From positions 930,001 to 994,000 of the forward strand of contig CBDFJZ010000008.1 of the NCBI GenBank assembly GCA_965248675.1: a stretch of DNA of 64,000 bases. Reading direction: 5' to 3'. The notes under the pieces were generated by a model, which was not told the DNA's origin, ran no database searches, and saw nothing but the letters and a program-made list of their open reading frames with translations. Source of the DNA: UBA6627 sp965248675 (GTDB lineage: Bacteria > Chloroflexota > Dehalococcoidia > UBA2979). Positions 33,389-44,871 of this stretch are shown here, piece by piece (position 1 is the stretch's first letter; every line of letters begins with the position of its first letter). Position numbers and translations under genes: made by a program.

Positions 33389-34180
33389 CTAACGGCGTGG
33401 GGGCCGCGGCTTCCGCGCCACGTGCAGCGCGATCGTGCCCAGCATCAGCGACCGTACCTGCGTCACCTCGAAGCCGGCGCGCGTGAGGCGCGCCGTGAAC
33501 TCTTCGGGCGTGTCGAAATGGTCGACCGAAACGGGCAGGTACTTGTACGCGCTCGCGTGGCCGGAGATCAGCCGGCCCATCACCGGCACCACGCGCGTGA
33601 AATGGAAGCGGGCGAAGGGGCGCAGCGGGCCGGGCTTCATCCGCGTGATCTCGAGGTTCACGAGGCGCCCGCCCGGCCTGAGCACGCGCCACGCCTCGGC
33701 AAGCGCTGCATCGAGGTCCGGGATGTTGCGCACCACGAACGCCGAGCACCACCCGTCCACGCTGCCGGCCGGCAGCGGGAGGCGCGTCCCGTCGCCGGCG
33801 GCGAACCCGGAGCTGCGGGCCAGCTCGCGACGGCGCGAGGCCTTACGGCGTGCGATCGGCAGCATCGGTTCGGCGACGTCGACGCCGAGGATCGAGTCCG
33901 CGCCGGCTCTGAGGCAGGCAAAGCTCAGGTCACCCGTGCCGCAGCCGACGTCGACGATGGCGTCACCGCGGCGGACCAGCGCACGCGCCGCCTCGCGTCG
34001 CCAGGCGTGATGGCGGCCGCCGGTCATCAGCGTGTTCATCAGGTCATAGCGACCGGCGATAGAGCTGAACATGCCCCGCACGTAGCTCGCGCGATCGGCT
34101 TCTTGGTGGAAGAGGGCCTCGGGATTGCGGGGTGGTCCGGGGGTCGGTTCGCTGGCTGGTTCGTTGGTCGGGGCGGCCAT
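33389..34180 (-). CDS. menG: demethylmenaquinone methyltransferase (UbiE/MenG)
   Basis: 263-aa class I methyltransferase. FSSIAGRYDLMNTLMTGGRH is the UbiE/COQ5 N-terminal signature; DVGCGTGDLSF binds SAM; RNIPDLDAALAEAWRVLRPGG and YKYLPVSVDHFDTPEEF are the remaining family landmarks. The last step of menaquinone synthesis, C-methylation of demethylmenaquinone, is the likely reaction, since no ubiquinone genes are suggested. The first 25 residues are Pro-rich and extra to the family. The ATG at 34178-34180 has TAGGCT 6 nt upstream and no SD (leaderless). Convergent with the hemoglobin gene. Confidence 0.88.
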   Translation of the reverse strand: MAAPTNEPASEPTPGPPRNPEALFHQEADRASYVRGMFSSIAGRYDLMNTLMTGGRHHAWRREAARALVRRGDAIVDVGCGTGDLSFACLRAGADSILGVDVAEPMLPIARRKASRRRELARSSGFAAGDGTRLPLPAGSVDGWCSAFVVRNIPDLDAALAEAWRVLRPGGRLVNLEITRMKPGPLRPFARFHFTRVVPVMGRLISGHASAYKYLPVSVDHFDTPEEFTARLTRAGFEVTQVRSLMLGTIALHVARKPRPPRR

Positions 34181-34186
34181 ACCAGG

Positions 34187-34192
34187 AGCCTA
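34187..34192 (-). promoter_or_regulatory. -10 box (TAGGCT) for menG
   Basis: Minus-strand TAGGCT, 6 nt upstream of the menG ATG. Confidence 0.45.
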
Positions 34193-34346
34193 CGGCAGGT
34201 CCGCGTGGGGAGCAGTGGCGAGTCCTCAATAGCCAGCGGCGTCAGCCTGTAGCGAGTGAACTGCTCACGCGCCTCAGTCGAACTATCGTGCTAAATCGAC
34301 TAATCTGCGACTGCACTCCCCTCTGGTCTGGCCTGGTGGTGCGGCG

Positions 34347-35353
34347 ATGGTCGTTCGACTTCTTCCGTGGCAGCCCGAATACGGCTCCGCGCTCCCGTTC
34401 GATGCCGAATCGGAGTCGGATCCGCTCGAGCCGGTCGACATCACGATCGAGCGTTCGATCTGGGCGCCCGTCACGCCCCATCACGCGCCGGACGTGCCGG
34501 TGCAGATCGTCGATGGCGTCCGCCGTGCCGAGGCGCACGCGCTGGACGACGGACCAGACGGCGCGCCGCTGTTCGGGCTGTTCGGCTCGTATGCGGTGGG
34601 CGCCGTCCGCTGCGCCGTCCTCCACGGGGAACGCGCCCGCATCCTCGAGGATTCGATTCGCGTCGAGCGGCGCTACCTGCACGGCGGCGAGGTCGTGCCC
34701 GACCGCGTGATCGCCTCGGGCGCGGCGACGGTGCACTTCGCGGCGAAGCGCGTCCCGAGCGCCAGCACGGCACAGGCGCTGGTCGGCGCGCTCAACCGCG
34801 CGATGCTCGACGAGGAGGCGCTGCTGGCCGCCGAGCTATCGCGCGACGAGTCGGTGCTCACGCTGATCGACGGGCCGTTGCGATCGTTGCGCTCGCCGGG
34901 CCGGCGTGTCGTCGGTTATGTGAAGCGAATCCAACAGTGGTACGTCGGCGCCGGTGAGCGCGAACTGCTGCCCACCCTCGAGGCCGGCGAACGTACGCCG
35001 CTGTTCCTGATCCCGCCCGGATCGGGCATCGAGGCCAGTCATGCCGAGGGCCGCTACTCCTGGTTCATGCGGCTGCGCCAACTCAACGCGATCTACCACC
35101 CGCTCGGCGGCGTGATGCGCCTCGAAACTTCCGGCGCGCTACCCCTCCCCGAGGCGGTCGCGCTGGCCGACGAGACCACGCGGCTGCTGCCCCGGCTGTC
35201 CTCGACACCCGGGAAGGATCCGAGGGCGCCGCACAACCTCGTACCAGTCGGCGCCCTCGAATCGGTGCTGACACATCGGCTCGGTGACCGGCGCTGGGTG
35301 CAGCGGCTGCTGACCACGCACGTCGGGCGCGAAGCGCGCGAGGCGGTGTACGC

Positions 35354-35357
<4 letters not shown>
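34347..35357 (+). CDS. nurA: NurA-domain nuclease
   Basis: 336-aa protein. VQIVDGVRRAEAHALDD places an aspartate (D56) as in motif I of NurA, the RNase H-like 5'-3' nuclease that works with HerA. RRVVGYVKRIQQWYV matches the conserved mid-domain YxK element, and DPRAPHNLVPVGALESVLTH fits the C-terminal motif. Identity is weak by eye, so the call leans on gene order: it immediately precedes a HerA-like ATPase (GTGA overlap), then SbcD (Mre11) and SbcC (Rad50), the same set as the archaeal herA-nurA-mre11-rad50 operon. Together they would resect DNA ends for recombinational repair. The ATG at 34347 is preceded by a GC-rich leader without a clear SD. Confidence 0.7.
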
Positions 35358-37183
<1,826 letters not shown>

Positions 37184-37196
37184 GCGGGGCGCGCGA

Positions 37197-38363
37197 ATGC
37201 GATTCCTCCACACCGCCGACTGGCACCTCGGTCGCCAGATCCGAGGCAAGAGCCGTGCCGCCGAGTTCGAGGCGGTGCTGGCGCAGATCGTCGAGATCGC
37301 GGTCGACGAACGCATTGATGCGCTGCTCGTGGCGGGCGACATCTGGGACACCGCCTCGCCTTCGCCGGACGCGGACCGGCTGCTGTTCGACGCGCTGCGC
37401 GCGCTGATCCAGCGCGACATCGAGGTGGTGCTGGTCGCAGGGAACCACGACAGCCCCCGCAAACTCGAGGCGATCGGGCGCCTCGCGGAGATGCTCAAGG
37501 TTCAGACGCGCGGGTATATCCGCCCGCCGCATCAGGGCGGACTCGTGACGATCGAGCGCGGCGGCGAGCGAGCCGAGATCGCGACGATCCCGTGGGTGCC
37601 CGAAGGACGCGCGCTGAACGGCGTGGAGTTGCTCGATGAGGAGTTCAAGACGCGTGGCGTCTACGAGGACTCCGTCGAGGAGATCTACCGGCAGCTCGCG
37701 TCCGGGTTCAGCGAGGGCGCGATCCAGCTCGTGATCGGCCACCTGTTCGTCGATGGCGCGGTGCTGGCGTCGGTCGACGGGTCGGAGCGGCGGCTGCACA
37801 TCGAGCAGTCGTACGGCGTGAAGGCCTCGCGGCTGCCGTCGAAGCCGCAGTACATCGCGCTGGGCCACATCCACCAGCCGCAGGTGATCGTCGACGCGCC
37901 GAACGGCGCGGCGGCGTACGCCGGCTCGATCCTCCAGCTCGACTTCGGCGAGATCGGCCAGGAGAAGGTCGTGCGGATCATCGACGCGGCGCCAGGACGC
38001 CCGGTCGAGCATCACGCCGTACCGCTGACGGCGGGGCGCCCGCTGGTTGAGCTGCGCGGCACGCTCGACGAGGTGCTGGCGGGCGGCGAGGCGGCCGAGG
38101 ATGCGCACATCCGCGTCGTCGTCGATGTATCGAGGCCGGAGCCAGGTTTGGCGCAGCGCGTGCGAGACGCGCTGCCTGGTGTCGTCGACGTGCGGCTGGA
38201 CTACGACCGCAGCGAAGACGATGGCGCAGAGGTTGACTTCGCCGATCTAGCGCCGGACGAGCTGTTCGTGCGCTACTACCAGCGCCAGCACGGCGCGGTG
38301 CCCGCGGACGAGCTGCTCGGTTTGTTCCGTGAGCTGGTTGAGGAAGCGGTGGCGTCCTCGTGA
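37197..38363 (+). CDS. sbcD: SbcD/Mre11 exonuclease subunit
   Basis: 388-aa calcineurin-like phosphoesterase. Metal-binding motifs are all present: HTADWHLGRQ (D8, H10), LVAGDIWDTA, VAGNHDSP, VIGHLFVDGA and ALGHIHQPQ. The C-terminal 120 residues form the cap and SbcC-binding part. With SbcC it forms the ATP-dependent complex that opens hairpins and trims DNA ends. Starts 13 bp after HerA and overlaps SbcC by 4 bp (GTGA). Confidence 0.9.
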   Translation: MRFLHTADWHLGRQIRGKSRAAEFEAVLAQIVEIAVDERIDALLVAGDIWDTASPSPDADRLLFDALRALIQRDIEVVLVAGNHDSPRKLEAIGRLAEMLKVQTRGYIRPPHQGGLVTIERGGERAEIATIPWVPEGRALNGVELLDEEFKTRGVYEDSVEEIYRQLASGFSEGAIQLVIGHLFVDGAVLASVDGSERRLHIEQSYGVKASRLPSKPQYIALGHIHQPQVIVDAPNGAAAYAGSILQLDFGEIGQEKVVRIIDAAPGRPVEHHAVPLTAGRPLVELRGTLDEVLAGGEAAEDAHIRVVVDVSRPEPGLAQRVRDALPGVVDVRLDYDRSEDDGAEVDFADLAPDELFVRYYQRQHGAVPADELLGLFRELVEEAVASS

Positions 38364-41300
38364 GGCCGATTCGCCTCGAACTGCGCGGCTTCACCGCCTT
38401 TCGCGAGCGGACCGTCGTCGAGTTCGAGGGGCGGCGGCTGTTCGCGGTCACCGGACCGACCGGCGCGGGGAAGTCGTCGCTGCTCGACGCGATGACGTGG
38501 GCGCTCTACGGACAGGTGCCTCGCGTCGGCAAGTCCACGAGGCAGCTCGTCTCGCACGGCGCCAGCTCGATGCAGGTGCGCTTCGACTTCGCGACGCGCG
38601 ATGAGACCTACCGCGTCGTGCGCAAGGCGCCGGCGGTAACCGGCACACGCCTCGAACAGCAGCAGGCGGATGGGAGCTGGCGCCATCTGGCCGACCGCTC
38701 GCGCGATGTGACCCGCGAAGTGACGCGGCTATTGGGCATGGACTTCACGACCTTCACGCGTACGGTGCTGCTGCCGCAAGGCGAGTTCGGCGCGTTTCTC
38801 AAGGGAGAGCAGAGCGAGCGGCGGGCGATCCTCACGAAGCTGCTGGGCCTCGGGATCTACGACGGCGCACGAAAGATCGCCGGTGACCGCGCGAAGCGCG
38901 CCCGTGAGCGCTCGGCGACGATCGAGGCGCAACTGGCGCAGCTCAACCTCGCCTCGCCGGAGCGGATCGCCGAGCTGGAGGTAGAGCGCGCCACGGCGCA
39001 GCAGCGCCTCTGCGAGCTGAACGAACGTCGCGAGGCGTTGCAGAGCCTCGGTGAACTAGCGCGCGCGGAGCGTGAGGCCGCGAACGGCGAGCGGGAAGCC
39101 GCGACCGCGGCCGTAGCTGCACGGGGAGCGCAGGCAGCAGCGGAGCGCGGGATCGTCACGGCCTCGGAGGCGGTGATCGAGGCCGAACGGCGCTGCGACG
39201 CGCTGAGCCGCGAACGTGCCGACCTGCAGTACGACGCGAAGTCGCACCAGGCGCTGCTCGGGCAGATCGATCGACTACAGCTGCGCGAAGCGGCCGAGCG
39301 CGACCTGACCGAAGCGCGTCGAGCGCTCGAGGCCGTGACGACAGAGCAGGCCTCCGCGGTCAGCGCGGCTGCCGAGGCCTCGCAGGCACTGGCGGCCGCC
39401 GAGACAACCGGTACCGCCGCCGACGAACGTCTACAGGTCGCCTCGACGCAGCTCGCCGAGACAGCCGGTGGCGCACGGCTCGCACTTGCCGACCTCGAGG
39501 CTCGCGCGCAGGCGGCCAGCAGGGCGCAGAACGCGGCGAAGCTGGATCGCGAAGCCCTCGGCAGGCGGCTGCCGGTGCTCGAGGCGGCGATCCGCCAGCT
39601 CGAGGAGCGAGCCGGCTCGGTCGACGCGGCGACGAACGAGCTGAAGCGCATGAGCGGCGACAGCGACCGGGCCGAGCAGACGGCGGTCTCCGCCGAGCAG
39701 ACGCACGCAGCCGCCGGAGCCCAGCTCGAGACGGCGCGCGCCACGCTGGCCGAGGCGCATCATGCGGACCTGGCGGCCACGCTGCGCTCCGAACTCAAGC
39801 TCGGCGATCCCTGCCCCGTCTGCGGCGACCCGCTGACGCAACTGCCGCTCGACCTCGGTGGCAACGGGCTCGATGAGGCGGAGGCAGCCGTCCAAGAGGC
39901 GGAACGGCTGCTCGAACGCGACCGGCAGGCAACGATCGAGGCGAAGACAGCCGCCGCCGCAGCCGTCGCTCGGACCGAGAGCGCGACGGCGACGCTGAAG
40001 AGCGCGGAAGCGTTGTTGGGCGCGATCGACGAGGAGCTCGCCTCCCTCGAGACGTCGCGCGACGCGCTACCGGCGGCCCTGAAGCGCTGCCGAGGCGAGC
40101 ACGTCGCCGCGGAGGAACGCGACGCGGCCGCGACGCTCGTCGCCACGGGACTGACGTCGGACCGCGAGGCGCTGCGACTCGCGCTGGCGGGGGTGCCCGA
40201 CGAGGTTGCGCCGGCCGATGTGGGAGCGCCGAACGGAAGCATCGAGCTGCTGATCGCGGGCATCGAGGGCCGGCGATCGGCCCGCGACGCGGCGACCCGT
40301 GCCGGCGTCGAGCAGCAGCAGGCGCGCGCTCAGCACTCGAAGTTCGAGCAGGCGATCGCTGCGGCGCAGGCGCGCTTCGAGTCCTCGACGGAGAGCGTGG
40401 CGCAGGCGGAGCGGCGTCTGGCGGAGCATGGCGATGCGCCCGCCGGTAGCGAGGCGAGCGCGCTGCACGAGGCCCTCGCGGTGGCCGAGCGCGCCGCGAC
40501 GCGTGCGGAGGAGCTGGACACGCAGATCACGACCGCGCGAGCGGCGATCGCCGCGGCGATCGCGACCAGGACGGCGGCTGCGGCCGAGCGGACGCGCACG
40601 ACCGCGGCGGTCAGTGCTGCCGCGACGCAGCACGAGACGGCGCGCACCTGCGCCGCGAACGATGCGGCGACGCTGGCCAGCGCTTGGCGCGAGGCGGTCG
40701 GCGTGGAGTCAGAGCCGGGGTTCGACGCGCTGCGACAGCTGATGCTCGGGCACGAGGCCGATCAGCAGACGGCCGCGATCAAGGCGGGCGTCCTCGGCGA
40801 ACAGATCGCGCAGGCGAAGCGCGAGAGCGTCGAGGCCGAGCGGATGCGCGGCGAGGTGGCCTCGGATCGAGCGGTCGCGGAGTTGAACGGCGCGCTGGCG
40901 CGCGAACTGCAGGGCGACCGCTTCGTCGGCTACGTCCAGCGCGAAGCGATGCAACTGCTCGCGGCGGACGCGTCGTACCGCCTCGACGGCTTCACCGCCG
41001 GGCGCTACGAGCTGGCCTCCGAGGAGAACGAGTTTGTGGTGGTCGACCGGCTGAACGGCGACGAGCGACGGTCGGTGAAGACGCTGTCTGGCGGCGAGAC
41101 GTTCCTCGCCAGCCTCGCGCTCGCGCTGTCGCTGTCGGAGCACCTGCCGCAGCTCGCGGGCCTCGGCGGCGCGGTCTCGCTGGAGTCGTTGTTCCTCGAT
41201 GAGGGGTTCGGCGCGCTCGACACGGAGTCGCTGGACCTGGCGGTGCAGGGCCTCGAAGCGCTCGCGAGCGGACAGCGGATGATCGGGGTGGTCTCGCACG

Positions 41301-41377
41301 TCGAGGAGATGGCGGAGCGGCTGCCGGAGCGGATCGAGGTCGTGAAGCAGGGCAACTCCAGCACCGTGCGGGGCTAA
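38360..41377 (+). CDS. sbcC: SbcC/Rad50 SMC-like ATPase
   Basis: 1005-aa Rad50-type protein. Walker A is VTGPTGAGKSSLLDAMTWAL (G32-S39); QGEFGAFLKGEQSERRAIL is the family Q-loop region. Long Ala/Glu/Arg-rich coiled coils on both sides surround the zinc hook GDPCPVCGDP near residue 485. The C-terminal lobe has KTLSGGETFLASLALALSLS (signature) and LFLDEGFGALDTESLD (Walker B). Complete and of normal length for bacterial SbcC. It is the motor and tether of the SbcCD/Mre11-Rad50 complex and ends the nurA-herA-sbcD-sbcC operon. The GTG start overlaps the SbcD stop. Confidence 0.92.
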   Translation: MRPIRLELRGFTAFRERTVVEFEGRRLFAVTGPTGAGKSSLLDAMTWALYGQVPRVGKSTRQLVSHGASSMQVRFDFATRDETYRVVRKAPAVTGTRLEQQQADGSWRHLADRSRDVTREVTRLLGMDFTTFTRTVLLPQGEFGAFLKGEQSERRAILTKLLGLGIYDGARKIAGDRAKRARERSATIEAQLAQLNLASPERIAELEVERATAQQRLCELNERREALQSLGELARAEREAANGEREAATAAVAARGAQAAAERGIVTASEAVIEAERRCDALSRERADLQYDAKSHQALLGQIDRLQLREAAERDLTEARRALEAVTTEQASAVSAAAEASQALAAAETTGTAADERLQVASTQLAETAGGARLALADLEARAQAASRAQNAAKLDREALGRRLPVLEAAIRQLEERAGSVDAATNELKRMSGDSDRAEQTAVSAEQTHAAAGAQLETARATLAEAHHADLAATLRSELKLGDPCPVCGDPLTQLPLDLGGNGLDEAEAAVQEAERLLERDRQATIEAKTAAAAAVARTESATATLKSAEALLGAIDEELASLETSRDALPAALKRCRGEHVAAEERDAAATLVATGLTSDREALRLALAGVPDEVAPADVGAPNGSIELLIAGIEGRRSARDAATRAGVEQQQARAQHSKFEQAIAAAQARFESSTESVAQAERRLAEHGDAPAGSEASALHEALAVAERAATRAEELDTQITTARAAIAAAIATRTAAAAERTRTTAAVSAAATQHETARTCAANDAATLASAWREAVGVESEPGFDALRQLMLGHEADQQTAAIKAGVLGEQIAQAKRESVEAERMRGEVASDRAVAELNGALARELQGDRFVGYVQREAMQLLAADASYRLDGFTAGRYELASEENEFVVVDRLNGDERRSVKTLSGGETFLASLALALSLSEHLPQLAGLGGAVSLESLFLDEGFGALDTESLDLAVQGLEALASGQRMIGVVSHVEEMAERLPERIEVVKQGNSSTVRG

Positions 41378-41409
41378 TGGTCGGTGTGCCGGGTCTCTCA
41401 GCGCGCTGC

Positions 41410-41415
41410 TAGGCT
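41410..41415 (+). promoter_or_regulatory. -10 box (TAGGCT) for the MOSC-VOC gene
   Basis: TAGGCT ends 7 nt before the ATG at 41423; no SD between. Confidence 0.45.
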
Positions 41416-41422
41416 CGGCGCC

Positions 41423-42298
41423 ATGACCGACGCTCATATCCATCAGGTCAACGTCTCGCCGGGCGGGGTTCCAAAGCTGCCCGTGCTCGAGGGCGCGGTC
41501 ACGACGAATGGTCTCGCCGGCGACAAACAGGCCAAACCGGGCATCCACGGCGGTCCGTATCGCGCGCTCTGCCTCTTCCCGCTCGAGCTGATCGAGGCGC
41601 TCCGAGCCGACGGCCACCCGATCGCCCCCGGCACCGCGGGCGAAAACATCACGACCAGCAATCTCGACTGGTCCGAAGTGAAGCCGGGAGCGCGGCTGCG
41701 CCTTGGGTCCGACGTGCTGATCCAGATCACCTCGTTCACCGACCCCTGCCAGACGATCGCGGGCAGCTTCAGCGATGGAGACATCAACCGCATCAACGAG
41801 CGCGTGGCGTCGGGCTCTAGCCGCGTCTACGCGCAGGTGCTGGAAGAGGGCGCAATCCGCGCCGGCGATCCGATCGTGCTGAAGCCCGCGCCCGCTCCCA
41901 GCACGAGCCCGCCGGGTGCCGCGATCCGCGCCGTCGGTCAGATCTCCGTCCCGGTCGGCGATCTTCAGCGGTCGATCGAGTTCTATCGCGACGCCCTCGG
42001 CGCGACATTCCTCCGGGAAGTCGGCGCGGCCGGTATGGCGCTCCTCGACGTCGGCGGCGTGCGCCTGATGCTCGATAGCGCGGCTCACGGCGGTCATCGC
42101 TCGCCGTCGACCAGCGTGATCTACTTCGCCGTCGAGGACATCGACAGCTCCTACCAGGCGATCCGCGACCACGGCATCCATTTCACGGCAGCGCCGCTCC
42201 TCCAGTACCGGGACGACGGTGTCGAGGGCTGGATGGCCTTCTTTCACGACCCGGACGGCAACCAGCTCGCGCTCCTCAGCGAGGTGCCCGCGTCGTAG
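41423..42298 (+). CDS. MOSC domain fused to a VOC domain
   Basis: 291-aa two-domain protein. Residues 1 to about 155 are a MOSC domain (as in MOSC and YiiM proteins): GLAGDKQAKPGIHGGPYRAL, GENITTSNLDW and TSFTDPCQTI with the conserved Cys109 that binds sulfur or ligates Mo. After a Pro/Ser linker, residues about 163-291 are a VOC domain (VGQISVPVGDLQRSIEFYRD, then FHDPDGNQLALLSE). MOSC domains carry sulfur to molybdenum cofactors or act as N-hydroxylated-base reductases such as YiiM. A VOC partner on the same chain is not something I know as standard. The ATG at 41423 follows a leaderless-type -10. Lies upstream of a second MOSC gene and near two Mo enzymes. Confidence 0.75.
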   Translation: MTDAHIHQVNVSPGGVPKLPVLEGAVTTNGLAGDKQAKPGIHGGPYRALCLFPLELIEALRADGHPIAPGTAGENITTSNLDWSEVKPGARLRLGSDVLIQITSFTDPCQTIAGSFSDGDINRINERVASGSSRVYAQVLEEGAIRAGDPIVLKPAPAPSTSPPGAAIRAVGQISVPVGDLQRSIEFYRDALGATFLREVGAAGMALLDVGGVRLMLDSAAHGGHRSPSTSVIYFAVEDIDSSYQAIRDHGIHFTAAPLLQYRDDGVEGWMAFFHDPDGNQLALLSEVPAS

Positions 42299-42356
42299 CG
42301 TCAGCGACACGCGCGTGGCGCTACCATCCACTTCGAGCGAACTGGGAGCGACGCCG

Positions 42357-43145
42357 TTGGCCGCGATTGCCCGTCTCTATCAATTCCCCGTCAAGGGCAT
42401 GACCCCAGCCGCCGCGGACCGCCTCACGTTGAGTTCCAGCGGAGCGGTCGAGGGCGACCGTGTGCTGGGCTTCCTGTTCGACGACGCGGGTGACGAGCAG
42501 CGTCCCGGCTGGTGGGGCAAGAACACGTTCCTCACGATGCAGAACACGCCGGGCCTGGCCCTCGTCGACGCGCGGTTCGACGTCAGCTCTCGGCGGTTCG
42601 TCGTGAGCTACGACGGAAACGAAGTCACTTCCGGCGACGTCGGCCTCGAGGCGGATCGCGAGCGAATCGCCCGAGCGGTCGAAATCCTCGTGGCGAGCTT
42701 CGAAATCAATCCGCTCGACGGGCACTCGGAACGGACGCCACTCCGTCTCGTCGGCGACGGCACGAAGCCCCGGTTCCACGACCGAGCGGCGCAACACCTC
42801 ACCCTGGTCGGCGCCGCCAGCATCGAGGCGCTCGCCGAACGGATCGGCGACGAGGTCGACGAGCGGCGGTTCCGGATGAACGCGACGATCGAGGGCCTCG
42901 ATCCATGGGAGGAACTGGACTGGATCGGGCGGACGATCCGGGTCGGCGACGGCGAGTATGACGTGACCGGCACGGTCGTGCGCTGTCTCGCCACCCACGC
43001 CAACCCGGAGACCGGGGAGCGCGATCAGGACGTGATGCAGACGCTCACTCGGGAGTTCGGACAGGAGCGCCCGACGATGGGTGTCCTTGCGGTCCCGCGC
43101 GCCGCCTCGACGATCGCCGTCGGCGACAAGGTCGTCGCGACTTAG
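42357..43145 (+). CDS. MOSC domain protein (with MOSC_N)
   Basis: 262-aa protein with the MOSC_N beta-barrel followed by MOSC, as in MARC/YcbX. IARLYQFPVKGMTPAAADRL is the MOSC_N opening, FLTMQNTPGLALVDARFD its end, and RFRMNATIEGLDPWEELDWI with VVRCLATHANPETGERD (Cys) is the sulfur/Mo-binding core. Related proteins reduce N-hydroxylated compounds using Mo cofactor. The fold requires a start at or before residue IAR; TTG at 42357 has GGGAG about 9 nt upstream and is preferred over an in-frame GTG at 42315. It ends with a 4-bp tail-to-tail overlap with the sulfite-oxidase-family gene. Confidence 0.75.
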   Translation: MAAIARLYQFPVKGMTPAAADRLTLSSSGAVEGDRVLGFLFDDAGDEQRPGWWGKNTFLTMQNTPGLALVDARFDVSSRRFVVSYDGNEVTSGDVGLEADRERIARAVEILVASFEINPLDGHSERTPLRLVGDGTKPRFHDRAAQHLTLVGAASIEALAERIGDEVDERRFRMNATIEGLDPWEELDWIGRTIRVGDGEYDVTGTVVRCLATHANPETGERDQDVMQTLTREFGQERPTMGVLAVPRAASTIAVGDKVVAT

Positions 43146-44704
43146 GCCGCTGCCTCGTCCCGAACGGTGATCGAAAGGCCGTGGTAACCGGTCGCGCCAT
43201 CGGGCGCGGGACGCTGGCGGACCTCGGTCTGGGTGACGCCCTCGCCGTCGGTCGCGCGGACTTCGACGTGGTAGTCGCCAGGCTCGGCATCCCAGATCAG
43301 CACCCACTGGCGCCAGGTGCTCTGCGAGAGCGCCTCGCCCAGCTCCGCCTCGACCCACTCGCCGAGGGGCGCGTCGGTCGCCCGCTGAGTGACGCGTACC
43401 TCGACGCGCTGCACGCTGCGGATGCCGCCCCAGGCGACGCCGGCGATCGGGAGCGGGCCGGGGTCGACGGTGCGCCGGCTGCGCGGCGTGTCGATCCGCG
43501 ACTGCGTCTTGATCGGCGCCTGTTTCGCCCAGCCGCGAGGAATCCAGTACGCGTCGTAGCCCTCGAGGGTGTTGAGCTCGATCTCCTTCAGCCACTTCGT
43601 CGCCGAGACGTAGCCGTACAGCCCTGGCACCACAAGGCGCGCCGGGAAACCGTGGGCCGCCGGCAGCGGCTCGCCGTTCATCCCGATCGCGACCATCGCC
43701 GGGCGACCGTCGAGCGCGACCTCGGTCGGGAATCCGGTCGTGAACTTGTCGACGGAACGACCGACCACCTGGGTCGCGCCGGGCTGGACGCCCGCGCGCT
43801 CGAGCAGGCCGGCGAGCGGGACGCCGCGCCAGACGGCGTTGCCGATCAGGTCGTCTCCCACCTCGTTCGAGACGCAGGCGAGGGTGACTGTTTCCTCGAG
43901 CGTGGCTTGCTCCAGCAGCTCGTCGAACGTGAGTTCAAAGGGGTGGTCGACCATGCCCGTGAAGGAGAGCTTCCAGTCGGTCGTGTCGACGCGTGGGACG
44001 ACCAGCGCGGTGTCGATTCGGTAGAAGTCGTCGTTTGGCGTGATGAGCGGGGACAGCTCCTCGACCTCGAAGCCGTTCGTCCCCACGACCAACTTCGGCG
44101 GCGGGAGCGTGATCGCCTCGCGCTGGGCCTCGACGTCCACGGCCGGACCGAGGATGCCGCGCCCCGTGAACGTTGCGAGCGCCGCGCCGCCCGTCGCGCC
44201 CGCCGCGAAGCCGAGGAAGCGGCGACGGCTGGCGAGGCCGCGGCCCGGCGCCCGCGGTTCGCTCCGTTCCGAGGCCGGGGCGGCGGCCTCGAGGAGGATC
44301 TGGAGCGTGAGGTAGCCGGCGACGCCCGCGACCAGCGCGATGAAGACGGCGATCGGGGTGCCCGTGAGCGGATCGCGCGCCGCGGCGGCGGCGCCGGCCG
44401 CGCCGAAGACGGCGAAGGCGACGAGTCCGGCGATCCGCCAGCGACCAGCGATCGGTCCGAGCAGCGCACCAAGCACGAGCGAGATGACGGTGACGCTCGC
44501 GAGCAGGAACGGCTTGTCGTTCGTACCGAGCGCGTCGATCGCCGCTTTGACGACCGGGCCCGGCGTGTTGTCGACGATCACATCGCCGACCTCGACGATC
44601 AGCGAGGCGCCCCCCGTGATGCCCGAGGCGAGTTCACCCGCCCCGAGGGCGACCGCCGCCGCGATCAGCCCTGCCGTCATGTCCGCAGCCCGGCTTCGGC
44701 TCAC
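43142..44704 (-). CDS. membrane-anchored molybdopterin oxidoreductase (sulfite oxidase family)
   Basis: 520-aa protein. Four or five N-terminal hydrophobic helices (residues about 10-150) are followed by SRRRFLGFAAGATGGAALAT, a twin-arginine-like motif placed internally. The catalytic part is a sulfite oxidase/YedY Mo domain: TLACVSNEVGDDLIGNAVWR with the Mo-ligand Cys near residue 275, RLVVPGLYGYVSATKWLKEI, and a C-terminal Ig-like dimer domain (WRQWVLIWDAEPGDYHVEVR). It is probably an extracytoplasmic reductase or oxidase of sulfoxides or sulfite. The GTG at 44704 is chosen because a perfect AGGAGG (44711-44716) sits 6 nt before it; an upstream TTG at 44740 has no SD. Confidence 0.8.
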   Translation of the reverse strand: MSRSRAADMTAGLIAAAVALGAGELASGITGGASLIVEVGDVIVDNTPGPVVKAAIDALGTNDKPFLLASVTVISLVLGALLGPIAGRWRIAGLVAFAVFGAAGAAAAARDPLTGTPIAVFIALVAGVAGYLTLQILLEAAAPASERSEPRAPGRGLASRRRFLGFAAGATGGAALATFTGRGILGPAVDVEAQREAITLPPPKLVVGTNGFEVEELSPLITPNDDFYRIDTALVVPRVDTTDWKLSFTGMVDHPFELTFDELLEQATLEETVTLACVSNEVGDDLIGNAVWRGVPLAGLLERAGVQPGATQVVGRSVDKFTTGFPTEVALDGRPAMVAIGMNGEPLPAAHGFPARLVVPGLYGYVSATKWLKEIELNTLEGYDAYWIPRGWAKQAPIKTQSRIDTPRSRRTVDPGPLPIAGVAWGGIRSVQRVEVRVTQRATDAPLGEWVEAELGEALSQSTWRQWVLIWDAEPGDYHVEVRATDGEGVTQTEVRQRPAPDGATGYHGLSITVRDEAAA

Positions 44705-44857
44705 AATCGGCCTCCTAGATGTCTCGTTCACTGCATTCAATTTGACGCCATGCCGGCCGCCGAGGTGTTACGAAGATTGCAAGAGGAGTCGAAGCCTCCG
44801 AGGAGCCAGGGAAATCAGGACGGCGACTTGCGATGCGCCCCCTCGGAACCCCGTCGT

Positions 44858-44863
44858 TACAAT
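44858..44863 (+). promoter_or_regulatory. -10 box (TACAAT) of the formate dehydrogenase operon
   Basis: TACAAT, five of six consensus bases, ends 8 nt before the ATG at 44872. No SD is present, so the operon mRNA is likely leaderless. Confidence 0.55.
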
Positions 44864-44871
44864 GCCAACCG

